A stretch of DNA of 64,000 nt, from the NCBI GenBank assembly GCA_020633625.1, contig JACKDJ010000024.1, forward strand, positions 1 to 64,000. The letters run 5' to 3'. Made by a program: the position numbers and the translations under genes. Positions 1 through 8,954 of this stretch are shown here, in pieces. Below the pieces are notes generated by a model that was not told the DNA's origin, did no database searches, and was given only the letters and a program-made list of their open reading frames with translations. Each line of letters begins with the position of its first letter. Within the stretch, counting starts at the first letter, position 1. This DNA comes from Myxococcales bacterium. GTDB taxonomy: Bacteria; Myxococcota_A; Bradymonadia; REDH01.

Positions 1-982
1 CGCGCCGCACGACGTCGGTGTCTGCGGTGGGGAGCATCCCGTGCCCGAGGTTGAACACGTGGCCGCCGCCGCGCCCCGAGGCGAGGACGCGGTCGACGTG
101 CGGACGAACCACGTCGAACGGAGCACACAAGATCGCGGGGTCGAGGTTCCCCTGCAGGGTCCTGCCCCCGACGAGCGGCCGCACTCTGTCGAGAGGCGTT
201 CGCCAGTCGACCGAGAACGCTTCGCAGTCCACTCGGTGAAGGGCCGGGTACAGGTGCGCGGCCGCCACCGCGAGGAAGATGCGCGGAACGCCTAGCGCGC
301 CGAGCGCCGTCAGAACGCGCTGATTGTATGGATGGCCAAACTCGAGCCAGACGTCTTCATCGTGCAGCCCGATCCACGAGTCGAAGAGCTGGATCGCCTG
401 AGCGCCGGCTTCGACCTGCTCGCGAAGGTACGTGATAGACAGCTCGGTGAGCTTCTCGAGCAGCGCGTGCGCGGCGCTCGGCTCCGTGCGCAAGAAGGTG
501 CGGAGCGTCGCGTAGTCCTTCGAGCCCTTCCCTTCGATCAGGTACGTCGCCAGGGTCAGCGGCGCACCTCCGAAGCCGATGAGGGGGACCGGGCAGGCCT
601 CGCGGATCAGGCGGATCGCCGCTGGAACGAAGGGCGCGATCTCGCCCGGGTCCGGCACGCGCAGCGCCGCGACCTGGGCGAGCGTGCGGATGGGCGCCGC
701 GATGACCGGCCCCGGCGTGAAGTCGATGTCGACGCCCATCGGAGGCAGCGGCGTCATGATGTCCTGGAAGAGGATCGCCGCATCAACGCCCAGTCGACGG
801 ACCGGCTGGAGCGTCACCTCGCACGCCAACTCCGGGGTCCGCGCGAGCTCCCAGAACGAGTGCTTCTCCTTGAGCGCGCGGTACTCGGGCAAGAAGCGGC
901 CGGCCTGGCGCATGAACCAAACAGGCGCGATGTCGGTGTCCTCGCCCGCGAGGGCGCGGAGAAACAGCGGGGTCGTAGTCAT
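1..982 (-). CDS. hemE: Uroporphyrinogen decarboxylase, C-terminus cut by window edge
   Basis: Decarboxylates the four acetate side chains of uroporphyrinogen III to give coproporphyrinogen III in the cytoplasm. About 327 codons are visible. The N-terminal family signature MRQAGRFLPEYR lies near residue 24, and the near-C-terminal VFNLGHGMLP motif sits at the window edge, so only roughly 10-20 residues are missing. The ATG start (980-982) is one base after the hemB stop (984-986), so it is the last visible gene of the panD-hem operon. The family assignment is firm; whether further genes follow in the operon cannot be seen. Confidence 0.96.
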   Translation of the reverse strand, partial: MTTTPLFLRALAGEDTDIAPVWFMRQAGRFLPEYRALKEKHSFWELARTPELACEVTLQPVRRLGVDAAILFQDIMTPLPPMGVDIDFTPGPVIAAPIRTLAQVAALRVPDPGEIAPFVPAAIRLIREACPVPLIGFGGAPLTLATYLIEGKGSKDYATLRTFLRTEPSAAHALLEKLTELSITYLREQVEAGAQAIQLFDSWIGLHDEDVWLEFGHPYNQRVLTALGALGVPRIFLAVAAAHLYPALHRVDCEAFSVDWRTPLDRVRPLVGGRTLQGNLDPAILCAPFDVVRPHVDRVLASGRGGGHVFNLGHGMLPTADTDVVRR

Positions 983-983
983 C

Positions 984-1997
984 TCAGCCTCTCCGCGGCG
1001 CCCGGGCGGCGAGCCGGCGCGCCACGTCGAGCGCGAAGTACGTGAGCACCCCGTCTGCGCCGGCGCGCTTGAACGCGAGGAGCGCCTCGTCGACCGCGGC
1101 CGCCTCGTCGAGCCACCCGTTCGCCGCGGCAGCCTTGAGCATCGCGTACTCCCCGCTGACCTGGTACGCGAACGTCGGGACGCCGAGCTCGCGCTTCACG
1201 CGCGAGACGATGTCGAGGTACGGCATCCCCGGCTTGACCATGACCATGTCGGCGCCCTCGGAGATGTCGAGCGCCACCTCGCGGATCGCCTCGTCACTGT
1301 TTGCGGGATCCATCTGGTAGGTCTTCTTGTCGGCGGCCCCGAGCGCCTTGGCAGAGCCGACGGCGTCTCGAAACGGACCGTAGAACGACGACGCATACTT
1401 CGCCGAATATGCGAGGATGCGTGTGTGTATGTGGCCGGCGGCCTCGAGCGCCGAGCGGATGGCGCCAACTCGTCCGTCCATCATGTCGGATGGCGCCACG
1501 ACGTCGGCGCCGGCATCGGCGTGACACAGCGCCTGTCGGACCAGCACCTCGACCGTCGCGTCGTTGACGACGTAGCCCGTCGCGTCGATCAGCCCGTCCT
1601 GGCCATGGCTCGTGTAGGGGTCGAGCGCGACGTCGGTGATCACGCCAAGCCCCGGCGTGGCGATCTTCAGCGCGCGGACCGCACGCGGCACGAGGCCATC
1701 GGGGTCGTACGCGCCAGTGCCTTCGGGATCCTTCCGCCCTTCGATGACCGGGAACAGCGCGAGCGCCGGGATGCCGAGCGCGGCGCACTCTCGGGCGGTC
1801 TCGACGAGCCCGTCGAGGCTCTGTCGGACGACGCCCGGCATCGACGCGACCGGCTCGCGCCGGCCGTCGCCATCGAGCACGAAGACGGGGTAGATCAGGT
1901 CCGACGCCGAGAGGCTGTTCTCGCGCTGCAGCGCGCGCGACCATGGGTCGCGGCGCATGCGGCGAGGGCGAGCGGCGGGGTAGGCTCCGAGTGTCAT
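984..1997 (-). CDS. hemB: Delta-aminolevulinic acid dehydratase (porphobilinogen synthase)
   Basis: Condenses two 5-aminolevulinate molecules to porphobilinogen. The protein is 337 residues, normal for the family. Both Schiff-base lysine motifs are present: SAKYASSFYGPFRDA and VMVKPGMPYLD. The metal-site segment reads DVALDPYTSHGQDG: the three cysteines of zinc-dependent enzymes are replaced by Ala/Asp, the pattern of Mg-responsive enzymes such as those of Pseudomonas and plants. I chose the ATG at 1997 because it is preceded by GGAG at a good distance. An in-frame upstream start at 2072 would overlap hemD and add residues not typical of the family. Confidence 0.96.
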   Translation of the reverse strand: MTLGAYPAARPRRMRRDPWSRALQRENSLSASDLIYPVFVLDGDGRREPVASMPGVVRQSLDGLVETARECAALGIPALALFPVIEGRKDPEGTGAYDPDGLVPRAVRALKIATPGLGVITDVALDPYTSHGQDGLIDATGYVVNDATVEVLVRQALCHADAGADVVAPSDMMDGRVGAIRSALEAAGHIHTRILAYSAKYASSFYGPFRDAVGSAKALGAADKKTYQMDPANSDEAIREVALDISEGADMVMVKPGMPYLDIVSRVKRELGVPTFAYQVSGEYAMLKAAAANGWLDEAAAVDEALLAFKRAGADGVLTYFALDVARRLAARAPRRG

Positions 1998-2046
1998 CAA
2001 TCGCTCCAGCCGCCGAGTCTGGGCGACCTCGCGGCGGGCTCGGAGG

Positions 2047-2829
2047 CTACTCGGGCACCCCGAATCGTTCAACCAGGGCCGCGACGAGGGCGTCGATGGT
2101 GGAGGGCGCGGCGACTGCGGCGACCGGGTATCCGAGCGCCCGCGCCGTCTCGGCGCAGATGGGACCGATCGCGACCCAGGGCGTCGCTCGCAGGCGAGCC
2201 AGGACGGTGCCCGACGCGGCCGCGGCCGCGTCGAGCACCTCCGCGGTCCGGCTCGAGGTGACGGTCACCACGTCGAACCCGGTCGCCGCGAGCTCCGCGA
2301 GACTTGCCGCGGCGCCCATCACCGGCTCGACGCGATACGCCACGACCTCTGTCACGTCGGCGCCTGCCCCGCGGAGCGCCGGCGCAACGACGTCTCGCGT
2401 CTCTGCGGCGCGCGGGAGCAGCACGCGGCACCCGTCGACGCCGTCTGCGAGCAAGGCGTCGACCAACGACTCTGCAACGAACGTCGGAGCGACGATGTCG
2501 ACATTCAGACCAACGTCGCGACACTCTCGCGCGGTCGCGGTCCCCACGACCGCAACCCTCCGCGCCAGGCCGTGGAGCGACGCCCGATCGCCGGCACACC
2601 GTGCCACAGCGGCGACCGCGTTCGCGCTGGCGAACACGACGAGGTCCCACGGCGCCGATTGACACGCGGCGCGCAGCGCGACTGCGTCTCCTTCGCGTAC
2701 CTCGAGCAGCTGCAGCTCCAGCGGCGTCGCCCCGTGCTCTTCGAGCGCGCTCGCGAGGCGTCGCGACGGGTCGCTCGCCCGGGTGACCAGGACCCGCAGC
2801 CCATCGAGCCGTCGCTGGACCGAGCTCAC
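2047..2829 (-). CDS. hemD: Uroporphyrinogen-III synthase
   Basis: Cyclises hydroxymethylbilane with inversion of ring D. The 260-residue protein shows the two alternating Rossmann-like lobes of this poorly conserved family: N-terminal GLRVLVTRA, and later VVAYRVEP followed by VVTVTSSRTAEVL and WVAIGPICAETARALG. The last two resemble the family's TSpraV and aIGptTa motifs. The GTG start (2827-2829) overlaps the hemC TGA stop in a GTGA junction, which implies translational coupling. Identification rests on these motifs plus position between hemC and hemB. Confidence 0.92.
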   Translation of the reverse strand: MSSVQRRLDGLRVLVTRASDPSRRLASALEEHGATPLELQLLEVREGDAVALRAACQSAPWDLVVFASANAVAAVARCAGDRASLHGLARRVAVVGTATARECRDVGLNVDIVAPTFVAESLVDALLADGVDGCRVLLPRAAETRDVVAPALRGAGADVTEVVAYRVEPVMGAAASLAELAATGFDVVTVTSSRTAEVLDAAAAASGTVLARLRATPWVAIGPICAETARALGYPVAAVAAPSTIDALVAALVERFGVPE

Positions 2830-3734
2830 CCTGCGAGCGCGCGCAGGGCGGCGCCGACCTCCGCGCCGACGCGCGCGGCGCCGGCGAGGTCGGCGTCGGG
2901 TGGGACGACGCGCGCGAGGTCGTGCGCACGCCCCGAGTCGTCGAACAGGCGCGCGATCAGCGTGAGCCCGCCTCCGACTGTGTCAGCAAGGGCGCCGAAG
3001 GGTGTGTGGCAGTCGCCGCCGACCGCGCGAAGGCAAGCTCGCTCGATAGCGGCGGCGCGGCGCGCGGTCGCCACGTCGAGCGCAGCCGCGAGCGGCGCGA
3101 CGCGGGCGTCGCCGATGCGCGCCTCGAGCGCGAGGATCCCCTGAGCCGGCGCGGGGATCACGTCGGGTGGTTGAAGCGCCAAGAAGCCCCGCTCCCACCG
3201 GCCGAGCCGGCGCAGTCCGGCCTCGGCGAGGACTACGGCGTCGAGGCCGTCAGCGCCGTCGCGGCGCGCCAGGCGCGTCGGGACGTTGCCTCGGATCGGC
3301 ACGATCTCGAGGTCGGGCCGCGCCGCAAGGAGCTGGGCACCGCGCCGCTCGGAGCCCGTGCCCACGCGTGCGCCGCGCCGCAAGTCGGCGAGCGAGCCGA
3401 GCGGCTCGCGGCCGCAGAGCGCGTCGAACGGGGACTCCCTGCCGGGGTAGGAACAGAGCTCGAGCCCGGGGGGGAGCTCGGCGGGCACGTCCTTGAGGCT
3501 GTGGACGGCCAGATCGACGCCGCCGTCGAGCAGCGCCTCCTCGATCTCCTTCACGAACAGCCCCTTGCCGCCCACCTCGGCGAGCGGCCGGTCGGTGATG
3601 CGATCGCCGGTGGTCTTGATGATGACGAGCTCGACCTCGAGCCCGGGGGCTGCCTCGCGCAGTCGGGCGGCGACGTGGTTCGCCTGCCACAGGGCGAGCT
3701 CGGAGCCTCGAGTGCCAATCCGGATCGGGTCCAC
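2826..3734 (-). CDS. hemC: Porphobilinogen deaminase (hydroxymethylbilane synthase)
   Basis: Polymerises four porphobilinogens to hydroxymethylbilane. The 302-residue product begins at a GTG (3732-3734) and reads VDPIRIGTRGSELALWQ, the classical N-terminus. The segment AVHSLKDVP carries active-site residues. Cys242 in GGDCHTPFGA is the attachment point of the dipyrromethane cofactor. The open frame continues upstream to 4502, but that extension is antisense-like shadow over hemA; the GTG chosen lies 5 bases after the hemA stop. It is overlapped at its 3' end by hemD. Confidence 0.95.
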   Translation of the reverse strand: MDPIRIGTRGSELALWQANHVAARLREAAPGLEVELVIIKTTGDRITDRPLAEVGGKGLFVKEIEEALLDGGVDLAVHSLKDVPAELPPGLELCSYPGRESPFDALCGREPLGSLADLRRGARVGTGSERRGAQLLAARPDLEIVPIRGNVPTRLARRDGADGLDAVVLAEAGLRRLGRWERGFLALQPPDVIPAPAQGILALEARIGDARVAPLAAALDVATARRAAAIERACLRAVGGDCHTPFGALADTVGGGLTLIARLFDDSGRAHDLARVVPPDADLAGAARVGAEVGAALRALAG

Positions 3735-3739
3735 CTGCG

Positions 3740-5044
3740 CTACTCCGTGGCCTCGACGGGCCCGTCGCCCGGCGCGCTGCCGGGGGTGTCGTTGAGGTCG
3801 AAGAGACTGCGCACGGCGGTGACCATCGCGCCGTGGTGTCCGGTCTGAGCCGAGTTGCGGAGCGAGAGGGTCGGCTCGTGCAGGATCTTGTTCACGAGCG
3901 CGCGCGCCATCCGCTCGGCCGCCTCGTGGGCCTCGGGCGGCAGGCCCGGGTTCTCTCGCACGAGCCGGGCGACCTCGGCGTCTTTCAGCGCGTTCAGCTT
4001 GTGCCGCAGGCTCACGATGGTCGGGACGACCTCGCCCTGCGCGAGCCAGCCCTGGAGCTGCTCGCACTCCTCGTGGATGATCGCCTCGGCACGGTTCGCC
4101 TCGGCGCGGCGCGCCTTCAGGTTCTCGTCGACGACCTTCTCGAGATCGTCGACGTCGAACAGGTAGACGTTCGGGAGAGAATCGCAGCGAGGGTCGATGT
4201 CTCGCGGCACGGCGATGTCGATCAGGAACAGCGGCCGATACCGACGCCGCACCGTCGCCGCGCGCACCGCCTCGAACCGCACGATCATGTGCTGCGAGCC
4301 GGTCGACGAGATCACGATGTCGGCCTCGTCGAGCAGCGCATCGAGCTCGTCGAGGCCGTGGCCGGTACCACCGAACGCGACGGCGGCGTCGATCGCGCGG
4401 TCGCGATTCCGGTTCGCCACGAGGACGCGCGTGGCTCCCGCCGCGGTCAGGTGCCGCAGCGCGAGGGTCCCCATCTTCCCGGCGCCGATGACGAGCACGC
4501 ACTTGCCGGTCAGCGAGCCGAACACCTTCTTGGCGAGCTCGACGGCGGCATACGACACCGAGACCGCGCTCTCGGCGATCCGCGTCTCGGTGCGCACGCG
4601 CTTCGCGGCGTGGAACGCCTGGTGGAACGTCCGGTGGAGGATCGGCCCGGCGCCCCCCGCGCGCTGCGACGCCGCGAAGGCGTCCTTTACCTGGCCGAGG
4701 ATCTGCGGCTCGCCGAGGACGAGCGAGTCGAGGGAGCTCGAGACGCGGAGCAGGTGTCGAACGGCGTCGTGGCCGACCGCCTGGTAGGTGAAGCGGTCGA
4801 GCCAGTCTCGATCGACGCCGGCTTGTGCTGCGATCAGCGCTCGCGCCGCCGGGAGCGTCTCGGCGTCGGGCCCGACGAGGTAGAGCTCGACGCGGTTGCA
4901 GGTGGAGAGCAGCGCGGCCTCTTCGACGCCGCCTCCGTCGAGGGCGGCGACGACGGCGGCAGCGTCGAGCGCGGCGAGCCGCTCTCGTTCCTCGACGGGC
5001 GCCGAGCGGTGGCTCGCGCCGATCATCGCGACGGCGCGGCTCAT
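3740..5044 (-). CDS. hemA: Glutamyl-tRNA reductase
   Basis: Reduces glutamyl-tRNA(Glu) to glutamate-1-semialdehyde, the first committed step of C5 tetrapyrrole synthesis. The protein is 434 residues. Catalytic Cys49 lies in LLSTCNRVELY, and an NADPH-binding VLVIGAGKMG motif starts the Rossmann domain. A C-terminal helical dimerisation region follows, with the conserved KxLHEPT segment (KILHEPTLSLR). The ATG at 5044 overlaps the hemX stop (ATGA). The enzyme shows that this organism uses the C5 route rather than ALA synthase. HemL is not in the window. Confidence 0.96.
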   Translation of the reverse strand: MSRAVAMIGASHRSAPVEERERLAALDAAAVVAALDGGGVEEAALLSTCNRVELYLVGPDAETLPAARALIAAQAGVDRDWLDRFTYQAVGHDAVRHLLRVSSSLDSLVLGEPQILGQVKDAFAASQRAGGAGPILHRTFHQAFHAAKRVRTETRIAESAVSVSYAAVELAKKVFGSLTGKCVLVIGAGKMGTLALRHLTAAGATRVLVANRNRDRAIDAAVAFGGTGHGLDELDALLDEADIVISSTGSQHMIVRFEAVRAATVRRRYRPLFLIDIAVPRDIDPRCDSLPNVYLFDVDDLEKVVDENLKARRAEANRAEAIIHEECEQLQGWLAQGEVVPTIVSLRHKLNALKDAEVARLVRENPGLPPEAHEAAERMARALVNKILHEPTLSLRNSAQTGHHGAMVTAVRSLFDLNDTPGSAPGDGPVEATE

Positions 5045-5826
5045 GGCCCGACGTACCCGGCGAGAACGGAGAAGGCGACGGCGCAGCCGGCGATGGTCAT
5101 CCAGGCCGCGCGCCGTCCGCGCCAGCCCATCGTGATCCGGGTGTGGATGACGGCCGCGAACGTCGCCCACGCGACGACGGCGAGCACGGCGCGCAGGGGC
5201 GACCGACCGTCGTCGGCGCGGCTGAGCCAGACGAAGCCGAGCGCGAGCGCGGTCGTGTAGGCGACGAAGCCCCAGACGACGAGGCGAAAGCTGGCGGCGT
5301 CGAGCTCCTCGAGGCTCGGGAGGCGCTGGAACAGGCGCCCGAACTGCCGGGCGCGGAGCTGTCGCTCCTGCACCAGGAGCAGAATCGATGTGATCGCTGC
5401 CAGCGCGAACGCGCCGACCCCGCTGAGCACGAGGCCGACGTGCGTGTAGAGCAGCGTCTGGGTGTGGTCGCGCGGCCCGCTCACGCTGGACGGCGCCAGC
5501 AGGAACAGCGCGAGCAGGACTGCGCCGAGCACGCCGACGAGGGCGTTGACGCCGCGCATCGAGGCGCGGCGCCCGAGCGCGAGCGCGCCGACCGAGACGA
5601 ACGCGGCGAGGGTGAGCGCGGCGGCGCCGGCGCCGAAGAGGGTGCTCGGCCCTTCGACGACCGCGACGGCCAGCGCGGCGCCGAGCGTCAGCGCGGCGGC
5701 GAGGCCGGAGAGCGCGCGCGCGACGCGGAGCGTGCGGCGCCCGTCACCGACGAGGTCGGCGGTCGCGACGGCCGCGACGGCCGACCACGCGACAACCCCG
5801 CAGACGGCGACTGGCGTCGCGAGCAT
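5041..5826 (-). CDS. hemX: HemX/CcsA-like cytochrome c assembly family membrane protein
   Basis: A 261-residue polytopic membrane protein with about eight hydrophobic segments. It carries the CcsA/HemX signature around residues 150-200, including LVQERQLRARQF, LPSLEELDAASFR and GFVAYTTALALGFVW. The tryptophan-rich WWD haem-handling motif of true CcsA/CcmF proteins is not visible. Together with its place directly upstream of hemA, that points to HemX, which in Bacillus modulates the amount of glutamyl-tRNA reductase. The stop overlaps the hemA start by 4 bases. A role in haem delivery to cytochrome c cannot be excluded. Confidence 0.8.
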   Translation of the reverse strand: MLATPVAVCGVVAWSAVAAVATADLVGDGRRTLRVARALSGLAAALTLGAALAVAVVEGPSTLFGAGAAALTLAAFVSVGALALGRRASMRGVNALVGVLGAVLLALFLLAPSSVSGPRDHTQTLLYTHVGLVLSGVGAFALAAITSILLLVQERQLRARQFGRLFQRLPSLEELDAASFRLVVWGFVAYTTALALGFVWLSRADDGRSPLRAVLAVVAWATFAAVIHTRITMGWRGRRAAWMTIAGCAVAFSVLAGYVGP

Positions 5827-5844
5827 CGGAGCGCTCGCGGGGTG

Positions 5845-6240
5845 TTAGGCGGACGCGGTGCGTCGGCGCGGACCCGCGATCTCCTTGAGCCGCGGATCGA
5901 CGACGGTGTTCGTCTCGTCGACGAGGACGACGGTCGGCTCCCAGCCGGCCACGTCGCACTCCTCGACGTTGGTGAACGTCGCGATGATGACGCGGTCGCC
6001 CTTCTTCATCAGGTGGGCGGCGGCGCCGTTCACGCAGCAGACCTTGCTGCCGCGGTCGCCCTTCAGCGCGTAGGTCTCGAGGCGTGTGCCGCGGGTGACG
6101 TTCCAGATGTGGACGGCCTCGTATTCCACGATGTTCGCCGCCTCCATGAGGTCGACGTCGAGCGTGACGGAGCCTTCGTACTCGAGGTCGGCGTCTGTGA
6201 CCGAGGCACGATGGATCTTGGACTTGAACATCCGGCGCAT
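5845..6240 (-). CDS. panD: Aspartate 1-decarboxylase (pyruvoyl enzyme precursor)
   Basis: Makes beta-alanine for pantothenate/CoA from L-aspartate. The 131-residue proenzyme begins MRRMFKSKIHRASVTDADL. It contains the self-processing Gly23-Ser24 pair in YEGSVTLD, where cleavage would create the pyruvoyl group. The downstream VCCVNGAAAHLMKKGDRVII and EECDVAGWEPTVVLVDE regions are also typical. I chose ATG 6240 because it matches the family N-terminus and has GGAG upstream; ATG 6252 (preceded by AGGGA) is an alternative. It lies 18 bases upstream of hemX on the same strand and probably leads the hem operon. Confidence 0.95.
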   Translation of the reverse strand: MRRMFKSKIHRASVTDADLEYEGSVTLDVDLMEAANIVEYEAVHIWNVTRGTRLETYALKGDRGSKVCCVNGAAAHLMKKGDRVIIATFTNVEECDVAGWEPTVVLVDETNTVVDPRLKEIAGPRRRTASA

Positions 6241-6457
6241 GGGCTGCTCCATGGCTGGTCCCTGAACTTCAGGGAGGTTGGCATCCTCAGTGGCGTTCGC
6301 TTGCGCGATACACCCAGAGTGACCGGAACCTAGGCGCGACGGGCGACACCCGCTCGTCGATGCCGCGTCACCTAACAGTCGTGCGCCCCACACGCAAGCC
6401 CTCGCTGGTCGCGCCGCGGGGCATGTGGTAGCGTGTCGCCCTCCCGGTGAGACGAGA

Positions 6458-8845
6458 ATGCCGCCCCGCCGCCCGAAGCCGAAGCCCCAGCGGATCGATC
6501 CGCGCACGACGCTCGACGCGTCCTCGCTCTCGGTCTTCGAGACTGCCGGCGTGCGCGAAGACGTCGTTCTGGTCGACCGCTACGAGCTCGGCGCCGAGAT
6601 GGGGTCCGGGGCGCACGGACAGGTCTACCTGGCCCGCGATCTGCTGACCGGGCGCGACGTCGCCGTGAAGATGCTGCGCCCGCGCAGCTCCCCTTCGCTG
6701 CTGGTCGGCGAGGTCGCACTCCTGCGGACGCTCGACATCCCCGGCGTCGTCCACTTCATCGACGATGGCGAACACAACGGGCTGCCGTTCCTCGTCACCG
6801 AGCTGTGTGACGGCGCCCCGTTCCCGGGGGACGGCTGCGACGACTGGTACGAGCTCGAGGAGCGGGCGATCGCGCTGCTCGAGACGCTCGACCGGCTGCA
6901 CGCCGCCGGCCTCGTTCACCGCGACATCAAGCCGCACAACGTGCTCGTGACCGGCACGGGGCAGCCGATCGTCCTCGACTTCGGTGTCGCGCTCGATCTC
7001 GGCGCAGCGCGAACGGGACCGGCGTATGCCGGTACCCCGATCTACATGACGCCGGAGCTGCTCGAAGGCGGCGAGGAGCCGTCGGCGGCCACCGACCTCT
7101 ACGCGTTCGGCGTCATGCTCGCCGAGTCGATCACCGGGGCGCTGCCGTTCGCGGCGAGCTCGCTACACGAGCTTTTGGAGCAGAAGCGGGCGCCACGCGA
7201 GCTCCAGCCCCGGTTTCCGGTCCCCCCACGGGTGCTCGCGCTGGTCCGCGAGCTCATGGGTCCAGAAGCATCGGCGCGGCCGGCGACGGCGCGGTCGGTG
7301 CTGGGGCGGCTGGTCGGCGCGCCGTCCGGAGCGATCGCCCTCTCGCAGTCGGCCGACACGGCGCCGGCGTCATCGCCCAAGGAGCTGGAGCACCTGTTCC
7401 ACGGGCCCGAGCTGCTCCTCCACCTCCCGTCAGACGCGGCGCAGGCGCTGTTCGACCGGACCAACGGTGAGCCGCGAGCGGTGCGCGCCGAGATCGACGC
7501 GTGGGTGCGCGCCGGCCTCTGCCGGTGGGTCGACGACCGGATCGAGATCGGCCGCCCCGCGGTCGACCGCCTCATGTTCGGCCTGCGCGTGACGCCCGAC
7601 GGGCTGCGGAGCGCAGCGCAGCAGCCACTGGAGCCCGCGCTCGTCGAGGATCGCACCCGTCGCGCGACGGCGGCGCGGCTCGAGGGGCGCCTGCGCGAGG
7701 CTGCGTGGCTGGTCGACGGCGCCCGCGCCGTGGCGCGCGTGCTCGACGACGACGCGCTCGCGCTCCTCGTCCACCGCGAGACTGTCCTCGTCGCGATCGA
7801 GCAGCTCTCGCTGCAGGCCGTCGACCTGGCGCTCTACCAGCTGCGAGACGCGCCGGGCGCAGAGGGGGCGAGGCTGATCAGCCTCCTCCGCGCCGCGCGC
7901 TCCGTGCGCGACGAGGACTACGGCAAGCGCGCCCTCGACGTGCTCGACGCCCTGCCACCGTTCGACGGAGACCTCGAGCTCGAGCGCGCGCGACGCGCGC
8001 TGAGAGTGAGCGCGGCCAAGCTCGAGGGCCCAGACGCGTACGCCGAAGAAGCGGAGGCGACGCTCGCCTGGGCAGAGGGGACGGGAGAGCCGGCGCTCGT
8101 CGGCGCAGTCAAGAGCTGGATCGGGCACGTCCACTACCAGCGCGGCGATTACGAGCGGTGCGCGGAGCTGAACGAGGAGGCGGCGCTGACCGCGGACCGC
8201 GAGACGACGCGCGTGGCGGCGTTGCTGAACGCGGCGGCGGCGCGGCTCGAGCTCGAACAGTTCGCGAGAGTCGTGGGGCTCGCCCACCGCGCGGCGGAGC
8301 ACGCCGCGCGGCTTCGGCATCCGTATCTTGAACTCCGCGCGCGGCGGCTGGCGCGCAACGCGCAGTATCGTTCGGAGGAGCCGCTCGATCTCGACTCCGA
8401 CTTGCTGCAGGCCGTCGTCGCGGTGGACGCCGTCGAAGAGGTGGCCGCGGTGCTGTTGAACGAGGCGGCCGTCGCGTGGCGACGCGGACAGCGCCGCGAA
8501 GCGAGGTCCCTCGCGTTGGAAAGCGCGGACGCCTGTCGGCGCTCCGCGCGGCTCGCCGGAGTGGAGGCGCTTGCGTCAGCGCTGGCAACCGCTGCCGGCG
8601 CTGTCATGAGCGGTGAAGAGATCGCGCGCGTCTGCGCGGCAATCCCCGCCCACATGTTGGGTGTATCGCAGCAGGTTCTGGCACTGTTTCGGATGGCCGG
8701 ACACGACGTTCCAGTGCCGCTTGCCGGCGGTCGTCCCCTGTTCGCGGGCCTGTTGCTCACCCCGGCCGAGCTTCTCGCCGTAGCCACCGCCCCCGCCGGG
8801 GCCGTCGACCCCGTAACGTCAGCCACCGCACGAGCGGGCGCGTAG
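6458..8845 (+). CDS. Serine/threonine protein kinase with C-terminal helical repeat region
   Basis: A 795-residue cytoplasmic protein. Residues about 42-290 form a Hanks-type kinase domain: glycine loop GSGAHGQVY, VAVKML lysine (about residue 71), catalytic HRDIKPHN (154-161) and DFG (174-176). The activation segment ends in GTPIYMTPEL. All catalytic residues are present, so it should be active. The rest, about 500 residues, is alpha-helical and TPR-like, rich in Ala, Arg and Leu, without a recognisable catalytic motif or membrane segment. The ATG at 6458 is preferred over an upstream GTG at 6425. It is divergent from panD. The substrate is unknown. Confidence 0.88.
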   Translation: MPPRRPKPKPQRIDPRTTLDASSLSVFETAGVREDVVLVDRYELGAEMGSGAHGQVYLARDLLTGRDVAVKMLRPRSSPSLLVGEVALLRTLDIPGVVHFIDDGEHNGLPFLVTELCDGAPFPGDGCDDWYELEERAIALLETLDRLHAAGLVHRDIKPHNVLVTGTGQPIVLDFGVALDLGAARTGPAYAGTPIYMTPELLEGGEEPSAATDLYAFGVMLAESITGALPFAASSLHELLEQKRAPRELQPRFPVPPRVLALVRELMGPEASARPATARSVLGRLVGAPSGAIALSQSADTAPASSPKELEHLFHGPELLLHLPSDAAQALFDRTNGEPRAVRAEIDAWVRAGLCRWVDDRIEIGRPAVDRLMFGLRVTPDGLRSAAQQPLEPALVEDRTRRATAARLEGRLREAAWLVDGARAVARVLDDDALALLVHRETVLVAIEQLSLQAVDLALYQLRDAPGAEGARLISLLRAARSVRDEDYGKRALDVLDALPPFDGDLELERARRALRVSAAKLEGPDAYAEEAEATLAWAEGTGEPALVGAVKSWIGHVHYQRGDYERCAELNEEAALTADRETTRVAALLNAAAARLELEQFARVVGLAHRAAEHAARLRHPYLELRARRLARNAQYRSEEPLDLDSDLLQAVVAVDAVEEVAAVLLNEAAVAWRRGQRREARSLALESADACRRSARLAGVEALASALATAAGAVMSGEEIARVCAAIPAHMLGVSQQVLALFRMAGHDVPVPLAGGRPLFAGLLLTPAELLAVATAPAGAVDPVTSATARAGA

Positions 8846-8954
8846 TGCGGGACAGCCGGAGGCGGCACACGCCATGACAGATGACAGATGACACTAGACA
8901 CACTGGCGCACCGGGCGCACGGTGGGTTTGGGGATGGTCCCCGCGAGAACAACC

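Noticed and set aside
2826..4502. Long N-terminal extension of HemC
   Set aside because: The extra 256 residues overlap hemA in another frame and lack similarity to HemC; the GTG at 3734 gives the family N-terminus.
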